Below are positions 39,771-50,300 of a stretch of 64,000 nucleotides of DNA, piece after piece. The position numbers were made by a program, and so were the translations under genes. Source of the DNA: Pyrocephalus nanus (Eukaryota; Chordata; Aves; Passeriformes; Tyrannidae); assembly GCA_038380795.1 (NCBI GenBank), contig CM076264.1:2544001-2608000 (forward strand), read 5' to 3'. The notes under the pieces are model-generated. The model made no database searches. It saw nothing but the letters and a program-made list of their open reading frames with translations, and was not told the DNA's origin. How positions within the stretch are numbered: position 1 is the stretch's first letter; each line of letters starts with the position of its first letter.

Positions 39771-39914
39771 AATAACAGTGGATTCTAATTACCCTATAAA
39801 ATGTAACATCTGGTTAAGAAATGTTAATGAAGTGTTGTTTACTGGGTGTCATGTTTTAGTGTAAATAGCTTTATTTTTTAAGCAGATCACCACCAGATTC
39901 TCATGTTTGTTTTG

Positions 39915-39928
39915 TTTTTTTTTTTTTT
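39915..39928. repeat. T14 homopolymer
   Basis: Fourteen consecutive T after the T-rich TTTGTTTTG. No adjacent retrocopy body was recognised. Confidence 0.9.
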
Positions 39929-42903
39929 ACTTTCAAATCTTGTTTCCTGTTGTACTTAATTACTAAATGAACCTCCACTGTTGCACTGGAAGACTCTAGT
40001 CCATCTTGGTACAAGAGAGTTCAGTACAATATAAGGCACAGGTTTCATACCAAAAGCCTTAATGAAAAGGTCAATATAAGGACTCAATTCTGCATTGCAT
40101 CCTCACAACAACCCTTCTCAAAGAGTATTAGTCCATTTCAGCTTAGCTGGCAGATCTTCCCTCCCTACTGGCGTATTCCACTTAAAGACCACCACCACAA
40201 TATTCAAAACAATCCCCGGAGTGCTTTCACATCATTCATTCAGGATTTCTTTCCCTTTTTTTCATCCAGTTATCTTTCAGAACAACCAGGAAAATTGGCT
40301 GACCTGGGTTTTCCTGAAGCTGTTTTGTTTACAAGAGCACCAATGTACCTTCATATGAAATTATGAATACGCAAATATATTCCATACAAATACACCAAGT
40401 GCTGACTGAGGCCTGCAAACCCCTGGTTATCAATGCTGTCATCTGAACAAGTTGAAAGATTAGCCCTTGAAATTGCTGTGGTCTGTGCAGGCTGTGTTCT
40501 GTCTGCAGCAGGGTTGGTCAGACTGGCAGGCCTGTGCTGCTCTACGGTGCAGCATTCTGTAACAAGGTCATGGGGAGCTCCTTATCCTAAGCAAATCCCA
40601 GGAAACCTGCTCTGCAAGCTGTCCAACACACAGCAAGCTGCCTAAAAGCAACCATAACAAGGAATTCTGATCAATTTTTTCACATATGCTCTTGAGAGAG
40701 CTTGACTTCCACTCACAGCTAACATTAAGGACACACCTATATCTTACCTAATCCATGTACAGAGCCAGAACCTCATTCTATATTCCTTTGAAGTTAATTA
40801 TCCCTACTACTTCCAAGAGCACAAGTTTACTAGAAGTCTTCTGTTGCCCCCAAGTCTTTTTGACTTATTCTGTAATTCAGAAATAACTGAGCATCTAAAA
40901 CATTCCAAGAAAGAGACTGTAAAACAGAACCCATTCTTCTCACAAAGAACCTCTCTTTCCCACAGCATGGGGGTGTAGAGTATTTGTGATGTTGACATTT
41001 GTGACTTGATAAGTTCCAAAATGTATACTTTGTACCGTGCTAGCCTACTCAGCAAGAACTTGTACATACTTGGCTGTTCACAGGGAGGTAGAAAAGGAGC
41101 AAACCAATGTCAGAACTGAAAATTTAAAGCAGGGCAGGGCAGTTAAATCCAAACCTTCATGAATAGCCTGAGTGATGCGATTGTACAAGAGAGCTGTAAA
41201 AATAATAGTTGACAGAGGATAATCTGAAGTGATTTTCCACTAATTACGGACGAAGACCAGACTGAACTTGTGTTATGACTTTTAATATGACTTATTTTCA
41301 TCGTATGATCAAGGAGGAGGACAAGGACCTGATGAAACTAATAAGAGGTCCAGTCTGATTCTTACTTCTGCTGGTACCTTATGTACAGGTTTTAACACCA
41401 TTGCAAAAAACAGTGCTCTGAAAGGCTGATTTACAGAGGGAGGTAACCTTCCAAAATGCTCACTGTGGCAAAGACACTCATGGGAGAACACCCACACCTT
41501 CCACAGTAGGACAGCATCTGCAGGATGCTTAACTCTTTCACCCTTTGCTCCAAAAGGAAAGCTTTTCAACATTCCTGATAAAACTACACAGATCTACAAC
41601 TTGCATCATTCAAAGGCATGCACAAAAACCATGGTCTGAAAAATCCTAGGATTTGCAAGAATAGAAATATTCTGTTTCATCTGGAACTCATACCATGCCT
41701 AGAATGATAATTATACCAGTTGTCCCAAATAATCTGCAAATTGTACATCTGTGTATTTAAGGAATATAAACATTTTTATATTTATTTCTTCACTGGGAAA
41801 AAAACAGTAAAGCTGTTAAATGAACCCAGTCTTAGTTATAAGTGCAAAAGCAACCACACACACATATAAGATAGAACAGTAGATTATACTTAAACCTAAC
41901 TTACAAATGTTTGAAGTCTCTGTTCAAGCCTGTTCTTAACTGGGTAAATTGGCACATATTCAACAATGTTACTAGAGATTAACATGATAGTTGTACATTC
42001 TTTCTGGAAATAGAAAAGATATCTATAATAAACCATTACACAGATGAAAAGAAAAATGCTATATAAAAATAACCTCTGCATGTTTTCATGTTTTTTCATT
42101 AGTAGTTTAGGATCTAATCTGCCTTCACCAGTGGTAAATTCAGGAATAATGAAGGACTATTCCCTGACACACCTGCAGGTCAAAATCTTTCCTCCTCCAT
42201 AATAGTGCTTTTGGGAGGGTTTATTAGCAGTTTTGTAACATGCTGATCACATCAGTGCATTATTGCCTTTTACCATTCTCCCACACAGACATAAATCAGC
42301 CTTTATTCTTAGGTGGACCCAGATCTGTCCCCACTCTCTGAGGGCTCTCTATGACACACAGTCTTCTGCTCTGACACCTGCCAACGTCAAAGATGATCCT
42401 CCTGATACCCCACCCATGACTTGCTGTCCTGCATCCCTGTCTGCTGCACACCTGAGCACACCCACAGCACACGTACACACTGCTGGCACTTCCACTTCCA
42501 TCCCAAAGGAAACAAACACCCGTGGTCACTGGAAAATCTTAGTCAATGACACGGGCAGCATTAAACACGCAGTAATTTGTTTGGGTGAGCTATGACATTT
42601 CTGAGGTGTGCCATTCCTTCTCGGTGACATCATCTAGATAAGGGAATCTAGGAGGGCTTGCAGATCCTGGATGCACACCCTGAGAGCATCCCAACTCGGT
42701 GGTGTAATCTGACCTCAAGTTATTAGCGTGACCTTAGTGGAAAACAAACAAACTGCTCTCCAGACATGCAAGATGATGGAAGAAATCCTCAGAGAGAAGT
42801 GTCTGATGCAGATGACCTGGGAACTGGAGCACCAATAGATAAAGCTCGATACACCCTAAACTCTTCCAAGAACCACTAATAACATTAGAGGTTGAAGCCA
42901 GTT
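39929..42903. other. Unique noncoding sequence
   Basis: Mostly AT-rich and gene-free by inspection. From about 42,260 to 42,560 the plus strand is C-rich and a 110-codon frame is open (42,263-42,595). Its translation is rich in T, P, S and H and has no family resemblance, typical of C-rich noncoding DNA. Confidence 0.45.
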
Positions 42904-42923
42904 AAAAAAAAAAAAAAAAAAAA
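42904..42923 (+). repeat. A20 homopolymer
   Basis: The longest single-base run in the window. A retrocopy would leave such a tail, but the 300 bases upstream show no recognisable gene or SINE body, no AATAAA just ahead of it, and no obvious target-site duplication. It is left as a simple repeat. Confidence 0.9.
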
Positions 42924-44637
42924 TTAAGACTGAAAGCACCAGTGCTATTTCGTGATTATTTTAATTCTTACGTGGATGTTGATCCCAGGTTATAGTTGGG
43001 TTGTGATTCAGCCACTCCCTACTTAAACCTAAAGTTATTGCTTGGCATTTTCTCAAGTATTTGCAGCAAAACTGACTTCCCAGTCTGAGGAGACAGTGTG
43101 CTGAACCACACGCTGTCCAGCATCACCAGCATGGTGTTTTACTGCAACCCACTGTCAGCACACTGGGTATTCATTTTCCTATTGTGCATTTTAATTTGGG
43201 GTTTGCTAGGCAGGTTGCATTGTTTTCTCATGAAGCAGCAAAAACAGCTGATGATCTCAGTGACTTGTGAGCAAAGTGATACAAAGCACTGAAGATCAGA
43301 ACAAACATCCCATTTCCATATTGTATTTGTCCCTGTCAAAATTAATTTAAGAAGAGCTGTGTCTGCTCCTAGAAAAAAAACACCACTGCTAGTTAAGCCT
43401 TGGCCCTTGTTTGGAAGTGCAGTAGAGTATCAGAACACAAGTAGAACAACAGAAGCCACAATGTACTGTGACACTGCTGGGTCCTTGGTCACCCTTTAGG
43501 CTCCCCAAGCAGCATACTGAAGAAAAAGTATATTTTTTACTTCATTCTACCCCTATTTCATGTATTTTTCTTTAAGGCACAGACAGCCTCAGTCAAGGAG
43601 TATAAATAATCAGCTTGATAAGTGGGTTAATAAAGGAGAGGGCAGGCACCACCAGCCCTGTGTCACCCAGCCAGGGTGACAGCAAAGGTTATGTGCAGCA
43701 GTGCAGTAACTGTCATCTCTTCCCCTTTGCCTCTTCCCCCTCTCCCTTTACCCATTCCACCTCTTGCTGTGCTTATCACACTGATTTCTTAATTCTCTCA
43801 TCTTCCAGAAGCAAATGGAATCTAATAAAAATCTTCATTAAATCAGCAGTTCAGAATATTCCATCCTGCTGACAGAAGAACAATTTATCACATTATGCAG
43901 ACAACAAAGCAACACAGGACTAAGAAAATCAAAACAAATCCTCAGATGACCATGTGGCCTACACACATTTTTCTGAGTTCATTTGCTCCAGTCTGGACAT
44001 TGGCATAGAACTGTTTTCCAGGACACCCACTCATTTTTTTTGTACGGTGGAACTAAACAATTAGCCTCAACTCCATCATACTTCACATTTATTTTAGTAA
44101 GCAGAAGAAATCTTTCACAAATGGTTACTACTGACTAGCACTCCTTCAACCACAGTCAATACTTCTTCCCTCTTGGTTTCTTCCCCCCTTTTTTTTATTG
44201 ACAAGTTAAACCAAATGCCTTCAGCCTACCTGCTGCAAAAGACAGTTGTTTCTAGCAACTAAAGCTACTAAAAGGCATTTTAAACTAAGTAACACTGTCA
44301 CAAACATTTGTTATGGATCAATAAGTGTCAAAATATTAAAGAGCATGTGTGTTCCTGGTTTTACAGGAAACTATCAAGTACTGAAAATAAAATCACTCCC
44401 TTGATGAAAGAAACTGCCTAATTATGCGAGTTCTGCAGTATGGACATTGTGTACTCTTGGGAGGATAGGGCAGCTGGGGAGGTCCACATACATTCCTGTC
44501 AGAGCCCACTCCAACTTTCTGGGAGGGAATGTGTGTTGCTAAGGCATTCTTTAGGCTTCTGAGAGTCAGCATCATCTACAGCCCACTGCCAGAAACTGCT
44601 CAAGAACGACAAGCATCTGAGTAGAAGCCTCCTGCAT
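42924..44637. other. Unique noncoding sequence
   Basis: No gene recognised. TGTCACCC-AGCCA-GGGTGACA at 43,661-43,681 is a perfect 8-bp inverted repeat with a 5-base spacer. Confidence 0.45.
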
Positions 44638-44651
44638 ACACGTGCACGTGT
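44638..44651. promoter_or_regulatory. Two directly abutting CACGTG E-boxes
   Basis: ACACGTGCACGTGT is a perfect 14-bp palindrome holding CACGTG at 44,639-44,644 and again at 44,645-44,650. CACGTG is the E-box bound by bHLH factors such as MYC/MAX, USF and CLOCK/BMAL1. The two CpGs in this motif have survived in a CpG-poor background. The site lies about 330 bases upstream of the dense CpG cluster at 44,983. Function is inference. Confidence 0.45.
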
Positions 44652-44982
44652 GTGCTTAGAAATGCAAATGCAGTCAGCCTGGCGCTGTCTGACATCCTGG
44701 CCCAAGCTCCTCAAATATGCAGGACTTATTTCTTTCTCCCAGGGACAGAATCTCGCATGGTGTGGAAGCAGAAGGAGAGCCATGAAGACAGTTCCTCTCC
44801 ATACACAGCAGGCTGGTTACCATCTCAAATAGGTCATGGGAGTCTAAATTCAGAGACTATCACTTTCTGCAGGAATACAAACCCACGGAGGGCAAGAAGC
44901 ATTTCCACACCTTTCCCCAAAGGTACTTATTTTGATCACATTACTGAGGCCACTAACCAACTTTCATAGTTAGAGCCACACT

Positions 44983-45057
44983 CGGTGTCAGATTCTGCGT
45001 CAACCCCGCAAGCTGCGCATCACTGAGCGCGCCGCGGGACTCGGGAGCTGTTTATAA
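44983..45057 (+). promoter_or_regulatory. Dense CpG cluster with TATA-like word
   Basis: Nine CpGs lie in 61 bases (44,983, 44,998, 45,007, 45,016, 45,028, 45,030, 45,033, 45,035 and 45,042), including GAGCGCGCCGCGGG. This is the highest CpG density noticed in the window. TGCGCA at 45,015-45,020 followed by AGCGCG resembles spaced NRF1 half-sites. TTTATAA at 45,051-45,057 follows directly on plus and is TATA-like. Retained CpGs suggest lasting hypomethylation, as at a promoter or enhancer. It is far shorter than a classical CpG island and no transcript start is proved. Confidence 0.35.
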
Positions 45058-45359
45058 CATGCACCCAGCCCAGGCAACTCATGTCATTTCACATCAAGTG
45101 TAAGCACTGCTTTGTGCTCAAGGAAATGGTTTCTACAGAAAGAGGACAGTGGTGCTACGTGAATGCCAGAGTTCTGTCCTTTCCCTGGGAATACGACCTC
45201 ACTGTGAAGTGAGATCCTGAAGCCACAAAAAGCCTTCCCTAACAGGCATGGAAATAGAGAACAGCACAAACAGAGAAATTCAATTATTCCTCACCAGCAC
45301 TTAATTTAGGTCCCAATAGGCTTTGCATACTCTTGAGAGGTTGGTGCTTGTGCATAGGC

Positions 45360-45770
45360 TACCTCACCGATAAACATCCAGTAACACAGCAGAAAGTGCC
45401 ACCCACGTTCAGAGCGGGCAGGGTCTCCTTGGCACTGCCGCTGCTCAGTGAACCGCGCACATGAACACCCCTAGAGCAAGAGGCTGATTTCAGCAATCCT
45501 CTGTCGCAAGCTAAGGCAACCTCCTGGCACAGCAGACTCGAGGACTGTTGCAAGTGACAGTATCTGATCCGCAGAGGGCATCGGGTTGATCCCACCTTTT
45601 CAGTCCAAGTGCCCTGCTCCCAGCCCTGGTTTTGGCTGAGCACCACGGTGGGGATGAATCACCAGCTTTTCACAATTGATGATCGTGGTTAATGAGCTGG
45701 GAAGGGAAGAACTTGCAAAAAACCTATTCGCTGAACACAGCGCCTTGTTCATGACCCAGACAGATCTCAA
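45360..45770. promoter_or_regulatory. Moderately CpG-enriched stretch with CTCF-like site
   Basis: About fourteen CpGs occur in some 400 bases, including AACCGCGC near 45,451. TCCGCAGAGGGCAT at 45,568-45,581 matches the CTCF core at 11 of 14 positions on plus. A minus-strand frame is open over 45,359-45,646, with no recognisable product. Together with the cluster at 44,983 it forms an 800-base zone of raised CpG content. Confidence 0.3.
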
Positions 45771-46544
45771 GGGTTTGGGCTGAGCATACAATTACAGGAT
45801 ATTGAAAATTACCCTACATTTTGTTTGGTGTAAGAACATTCATATGATTTAGCTGCAGCCTTGCCTACTGATATCTAAGTGTTGATCCTTCTTCAATGTT
45901 GGTTTTGACACAAACTTAGGGCATACAAACTTTGAGTTCCATAATAGTAAATAATGGCACTGTACTTTATACTTCGCAAAAATCTCAGGAAACAACATGT
46001 CCTTTAAAAAGCAAGGAGGACTTCAAGCTGAGTGACCAACAAGCTCATCATCAAGTAAATCCTCCCTGTAAATGTCTGAATACACCCTGCTCCAGCCATA
46101 TAACCCACAGCTGCTATTTCTACTAAATAGTTTCAGTGGCTAAAAACCAAAAAGTTATTTTTCTTTCTTTTAATTAGTGCTGGGTAGGGTCTCACTAGTG
46201 TCCCACGATAATTAAAAAGAAGCAAATGACAGCAGGTTTAAGGAGCGTACATCCAACTCATTTTCTATAGGACATAGTCCTGTATTTAGGGGCTTTTCAT
46301 CATCTCTTCAGTTTATGTGGGAGCTAAGAGATCCTTGCAGTAAGGCTGATGTGTTATCAATGCCAAATGCTATAGCTCCCATCTCCCAGCTGGTATCAAG
46401 GTACAACAGAGTACCTGGCAAAGGCAGCAGCACCTCAAGTGTCTGAGAGTGGCACTCCATGATAAGGGACGTGTCATAGCTCAATAAGCTCCTTGCTCCA
46501 TCGGGAGCAGTGTTCACCCAGTATCAAATCAAGCTGTCCCTAAC

Positions 46545-47306
46545 TTGAAGGTTCTCAAACACAGCAGCAGGCATGTCAGCTTGGGTGAAGCCCTACAACA
46601 GAGGAATTGTGATTTGCCCAAATGCAAAGCACCAGTTCATTCTCCCCGCCCTCACACGCCCCCACTGCCAGCCCTCACAACCAGCTCACAACAGGCTTCA
46701 CACAAGCTCAGCTGGGCATGTGTCCTGTGCCTTGCCTCCTTCCTAGTGGAAGCTGAAATCCAGCAGGCCTCCCCTAACCAAGGATCATTTCAGCTCCAGT
46801 GTACTGCACACCACCAGCTTTGCCTCTCCCATTTTCAAGACAGCCCTTACCCTTCCCTGCAGTCCCATGGAGGACTGGCTGCCATCTCCACTCAAAGTCC
46901 CTTTCTCTGGTCTCAGTTCCACAATTCTCTCCCTAATGGCACCCATCCTTACTTTTTATCCCTGTCCAGCGACAGCAAACAGCACACAGGGTCAAGCTGG
47001 GGTGCTATGTTGGCTTTCCTTGTGTCCAACACACCAGTTCCCCTCTCTGGAAGTCTCAAGCCGTCCCTTGGACACTCCATCAGCTCATTTCCTCCCCCCT
47101 CAGCAGTGCAATATGTTTTAAAGTATTCTCCCAAACATTCTGACTTGCAGAGAGCACTCCCTATTTGGACAACTGCTGTTCAGCTCATTAGAACCAACAA
47201 ATTTGAACTGTTTTCTATTCCCAAGGGTCAGTCAGCAGTGAAGGCTCCTCACTGCCCACAGCCCTGCTCACAAAGGGTGGGCTGTGCTGATGCTCCACTG
47301 CTCTGA
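46545..47306 (+). other. 253-codon stop-free frame, probably noncoding
   Basis: This is the longest uninterrupted frame in the window. It begins at TTG, and the only in-frame ATG is at 47,007 (codon 155), so an ATG-initiated product would be only about 99 residues. The translation is rich in S, P, H, Q and L and shows no domain, signal or repeat I recognise. The plus strand is C-rich and G-poor here, which removes stop codons. Its position between two CpG clusters keeps open that it is an exon of an unannotated transcript. I do not call it a gene. Confidence 0.2.
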
Positions 47307-47321
47307 CTTCCAGCAGCAGCT

Positions 47322-47388
47322 CGGCAGCAGCGCCCGCGTTTCCGAGATCTCTCCTGCTGACACACAAGGAGCGGTCCGAGATTTGCAT
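47322..47388. promoter_or_regulatory. CpG cluster followed by an octamer motif
   Basis: Seven CpGs lie in 57 bases (47,322-47,378), including GCGCCCGCG. A TCCGAGAT word is directly repeated at 47,341-47,348 and 47,375-47,382. ATTTGCAT, the POU-factor octamer, lies at 47,381-47,388. The arrangement is compatible with a small regulatory element bounding the 44.98-47.4 kb zone. Binding is inferred from motif only. Confidence 0.3.
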
Positions 47389-50300
47389 AATGTATTCCAG
47401 CAAGTTCTACTGGATACAATGGTGTAACAGAATACAACGCAGGGTGGTAATAGGGGCACACAAAAGAGCCACATAGCGCTCAGAGGAACAATTCCTGTTC
47501 TTTTAGTAGCTAAAAAAGAATTGTATGTATGTTCCCAGGTGATGACTGCTTAGAGCTAATGGTCTTGGTGACAGTTGAATTTTGTAATGAATACTAGGTA
47601 GCCACGTAGAATCTGAATAATGCTTATGTATCAAAGACTTCTGAAGGTCAGGCTAATGCAAGTGGCATTGGTTGCCTCAGAATTACCTTTGTTCCTCTGC
47701 AGCTGGTGGAGATGTGCCCCGTGTGTTACCTTCATCCATTACTACACTATTCTGACTTACAAATGTCATTCCCCTGTTCTTGGGAATGGCTTGAAGCATT
47801 ACTTACATTTACTTAAGTCATTGCACCCCTTGTTTTTAACGAAACTGTATTTAATTCAATGAGAATCAAAGCAACTCAAGAGGTAAATTATGTATTTCCT
47901 ATACTGTAATATCTCACCAGATAAACATACCTGGAAACTCAGTTTTCCATGTAAAGTGCATGCCTGAATTGTGGATGCAGCCAACTCCCTAATGCTTCTT
48001 ATTCTTAGTATCTGAGTCTATTGGACTTAATTCTTACTCTAGTTTTCCTTCCTAGAGTAAGAAGTATTACTGGCCATTTCTAACACTCTGAATTGATTAT
48101 TTCTACTCATTTTGTCTGAAGAAACCACATGAGGATACAATTGCTGTACTTTGATAGCAAGTGTTTGGAAGATGTTCATAATTTCAAGGCAGATGAACCT
48201 GTTCTCAATTTCTGTTCCACGGACAAACTTTAGCACAGAAAGCCACCAGGGAGGTAATGCAGAGATAATCTTAAGCTTTGTATATTTAATAACCTCAGTT
48301 GTTATTGGATTAGTTGGGATTTGGAACGTCACAGCACCCAGGCCTGTAGGGAACAGTACTGGCAGGGCAGGGAGAAGAACAATCATTACCTGTTACCCTT
48401 TATGTTGGGACACACCCGATAAAGAAAATTCTCCTTAGGATTATATTTCACAAGGTTTGGCTGTCTCAGAAGCCATGACAAATCCTTGTGATCAGTTCAC
48501 TCAATAATTGTCTTTTTGTTTCTTCATTTGGAAGAGAAAGCTTTTGGCAGTAGGTTCCTGATAATCATTGTGCCAATTTTTCAGTAAGAAAGGCAATGAC
48601 ACTGACAGTGAACTGTTGCAGCCCCTTCAAGTTTTTCTTCTACTTTAATTTTCTGCTGTTTGTTTTCATGAACTCTCCTCAGTAAACTGAGATAGCAAAA
48701 CAGGTACATACCTGAGAGCAAACATGTATTACTGCCACAGAGCAGTTAAAGCAATATTACTATCACAAAGCCAAAGATGAAGTTACTTTTGCTCCCTTGT
48801 ATGCATAAGGTCCAGTCCAGTCTTCATTTACAGGCAGAAACTGATTCCAGGGGTTCTCAGTTCCAGAAACAATCAGTGCCACACTCACCTCTGTCTGTTA
48901 AGGGATTAAATTGCAGGGAAGGGTTTCTGAATGACTGCAGTCCTGGGCTGTGGTATATACAGCACCCAGCCTTAGCAGAGTTTAGCTTCCAAACTCTCCA
49001 AGTCTCTACTTATGTACTTTTACCCTATAGTGTAAAATTCTATCAGCTTTCTGATACAGATGTTGAGGTTTTTTTTTTTAATAACCTGTTTCTCTATCAA
49101 ATGCCAAATTCTTGCTTTTCAGAACAGAGATAGCAAAGCTTTACTGATCCTTAACATTTTGTTCTTGAATATAGGCAAGGTTATATATTTTTCCTGATCT
49201 CCCTTTTCAAGTGCCCTACACATCATAGCCAAAACAATATCACCATGACCACAGGCAGGCAAAAATGTATGGAAAATTTCAGTGAAAGCTGTTGAAGAGA
49301 GGAAATATTGTAACATTGTAAGAGACAGGACCCTGCAACGTGGTTATAACAATAGGTGGCACTATCACTGTTTTCTGTAATTATTAATATGACCTAGGTG
49401 TATTGATGACAACACTATTCAAGGCCAAGATGTAGATTTTTTTTTTTCATACACTTGGCATTTTTTCTTGCTACATGAAACTTGTGCCGAACAGTATAAA
49501 CCACAAGTGGACAAAACACAATAGACCATTTTCAGCAGCTGAACACAGGAAGATAGACAAAACATTTAATGTTTGACTGATACTGAACTGAGAAGGAGTT
49601 TGTCTCAAGTTACAGCATTCACCGAAGCGATCCAGCCGCCTTCCTGGCACAAGCCCAAAGCGAAGGAAGAACTGCCTGACAAGGAGTTGGAAGGCTCTGC
49701 CTCTCCTCATTAAAGACTCACATTTCCTGTTCTACTGAAAGCAGCACCCAGAAGTGCATTCCTCTGTGCTGAGGATCGAGATAGGAGGTGGCAATGCTTT
49801 GGTGAGCATCTCAAACTATAAATCTAAGTGACACATTAAAGGACTGTGGAAGAATTGCAAGTTGCAAAAGTTACTTTGGGAAAGTGCTAAGGACGGGAGA
49901 GCACTGCCCAGTGACAGTCCAGAATAGAGGAGACAGTGTTTGTGACAGGTTTGCAGTGGGTATTGTGACACCACTGCCAGCAGTCAGACATGTCACATCT
50001 GATTTCAGACTGAATTCACAAAATTAAATAACTTCACAAAATTAACTAATTTTACAAAAAAAAAAAATAAAATAAAAGCACACTCCTCACTCCCTGAAAA
50101 TCCACCACCCTGATATCCACCCAGGTTTTACCTGATGCTGTTTCACAGGATAATTGCTTGTATTCCTCCCGCTCATGCATTTTTAAGAATACCCGATGTA
50201 TCCTGTCACTGTATTTTTTCCCCTGAAGTAGGATGGTGTTAGCTTGAATTTGAAGAAAGCAGATTCCATCAGATAAGACTTTTAGAACTCTTCTAAGTTA

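Noticed and set aside
46170..46215. GGGTAGGGTCTCACTAGTGTC resembling a minus-strand CR1 word
   Set aside because: One short word with no extension on either side.
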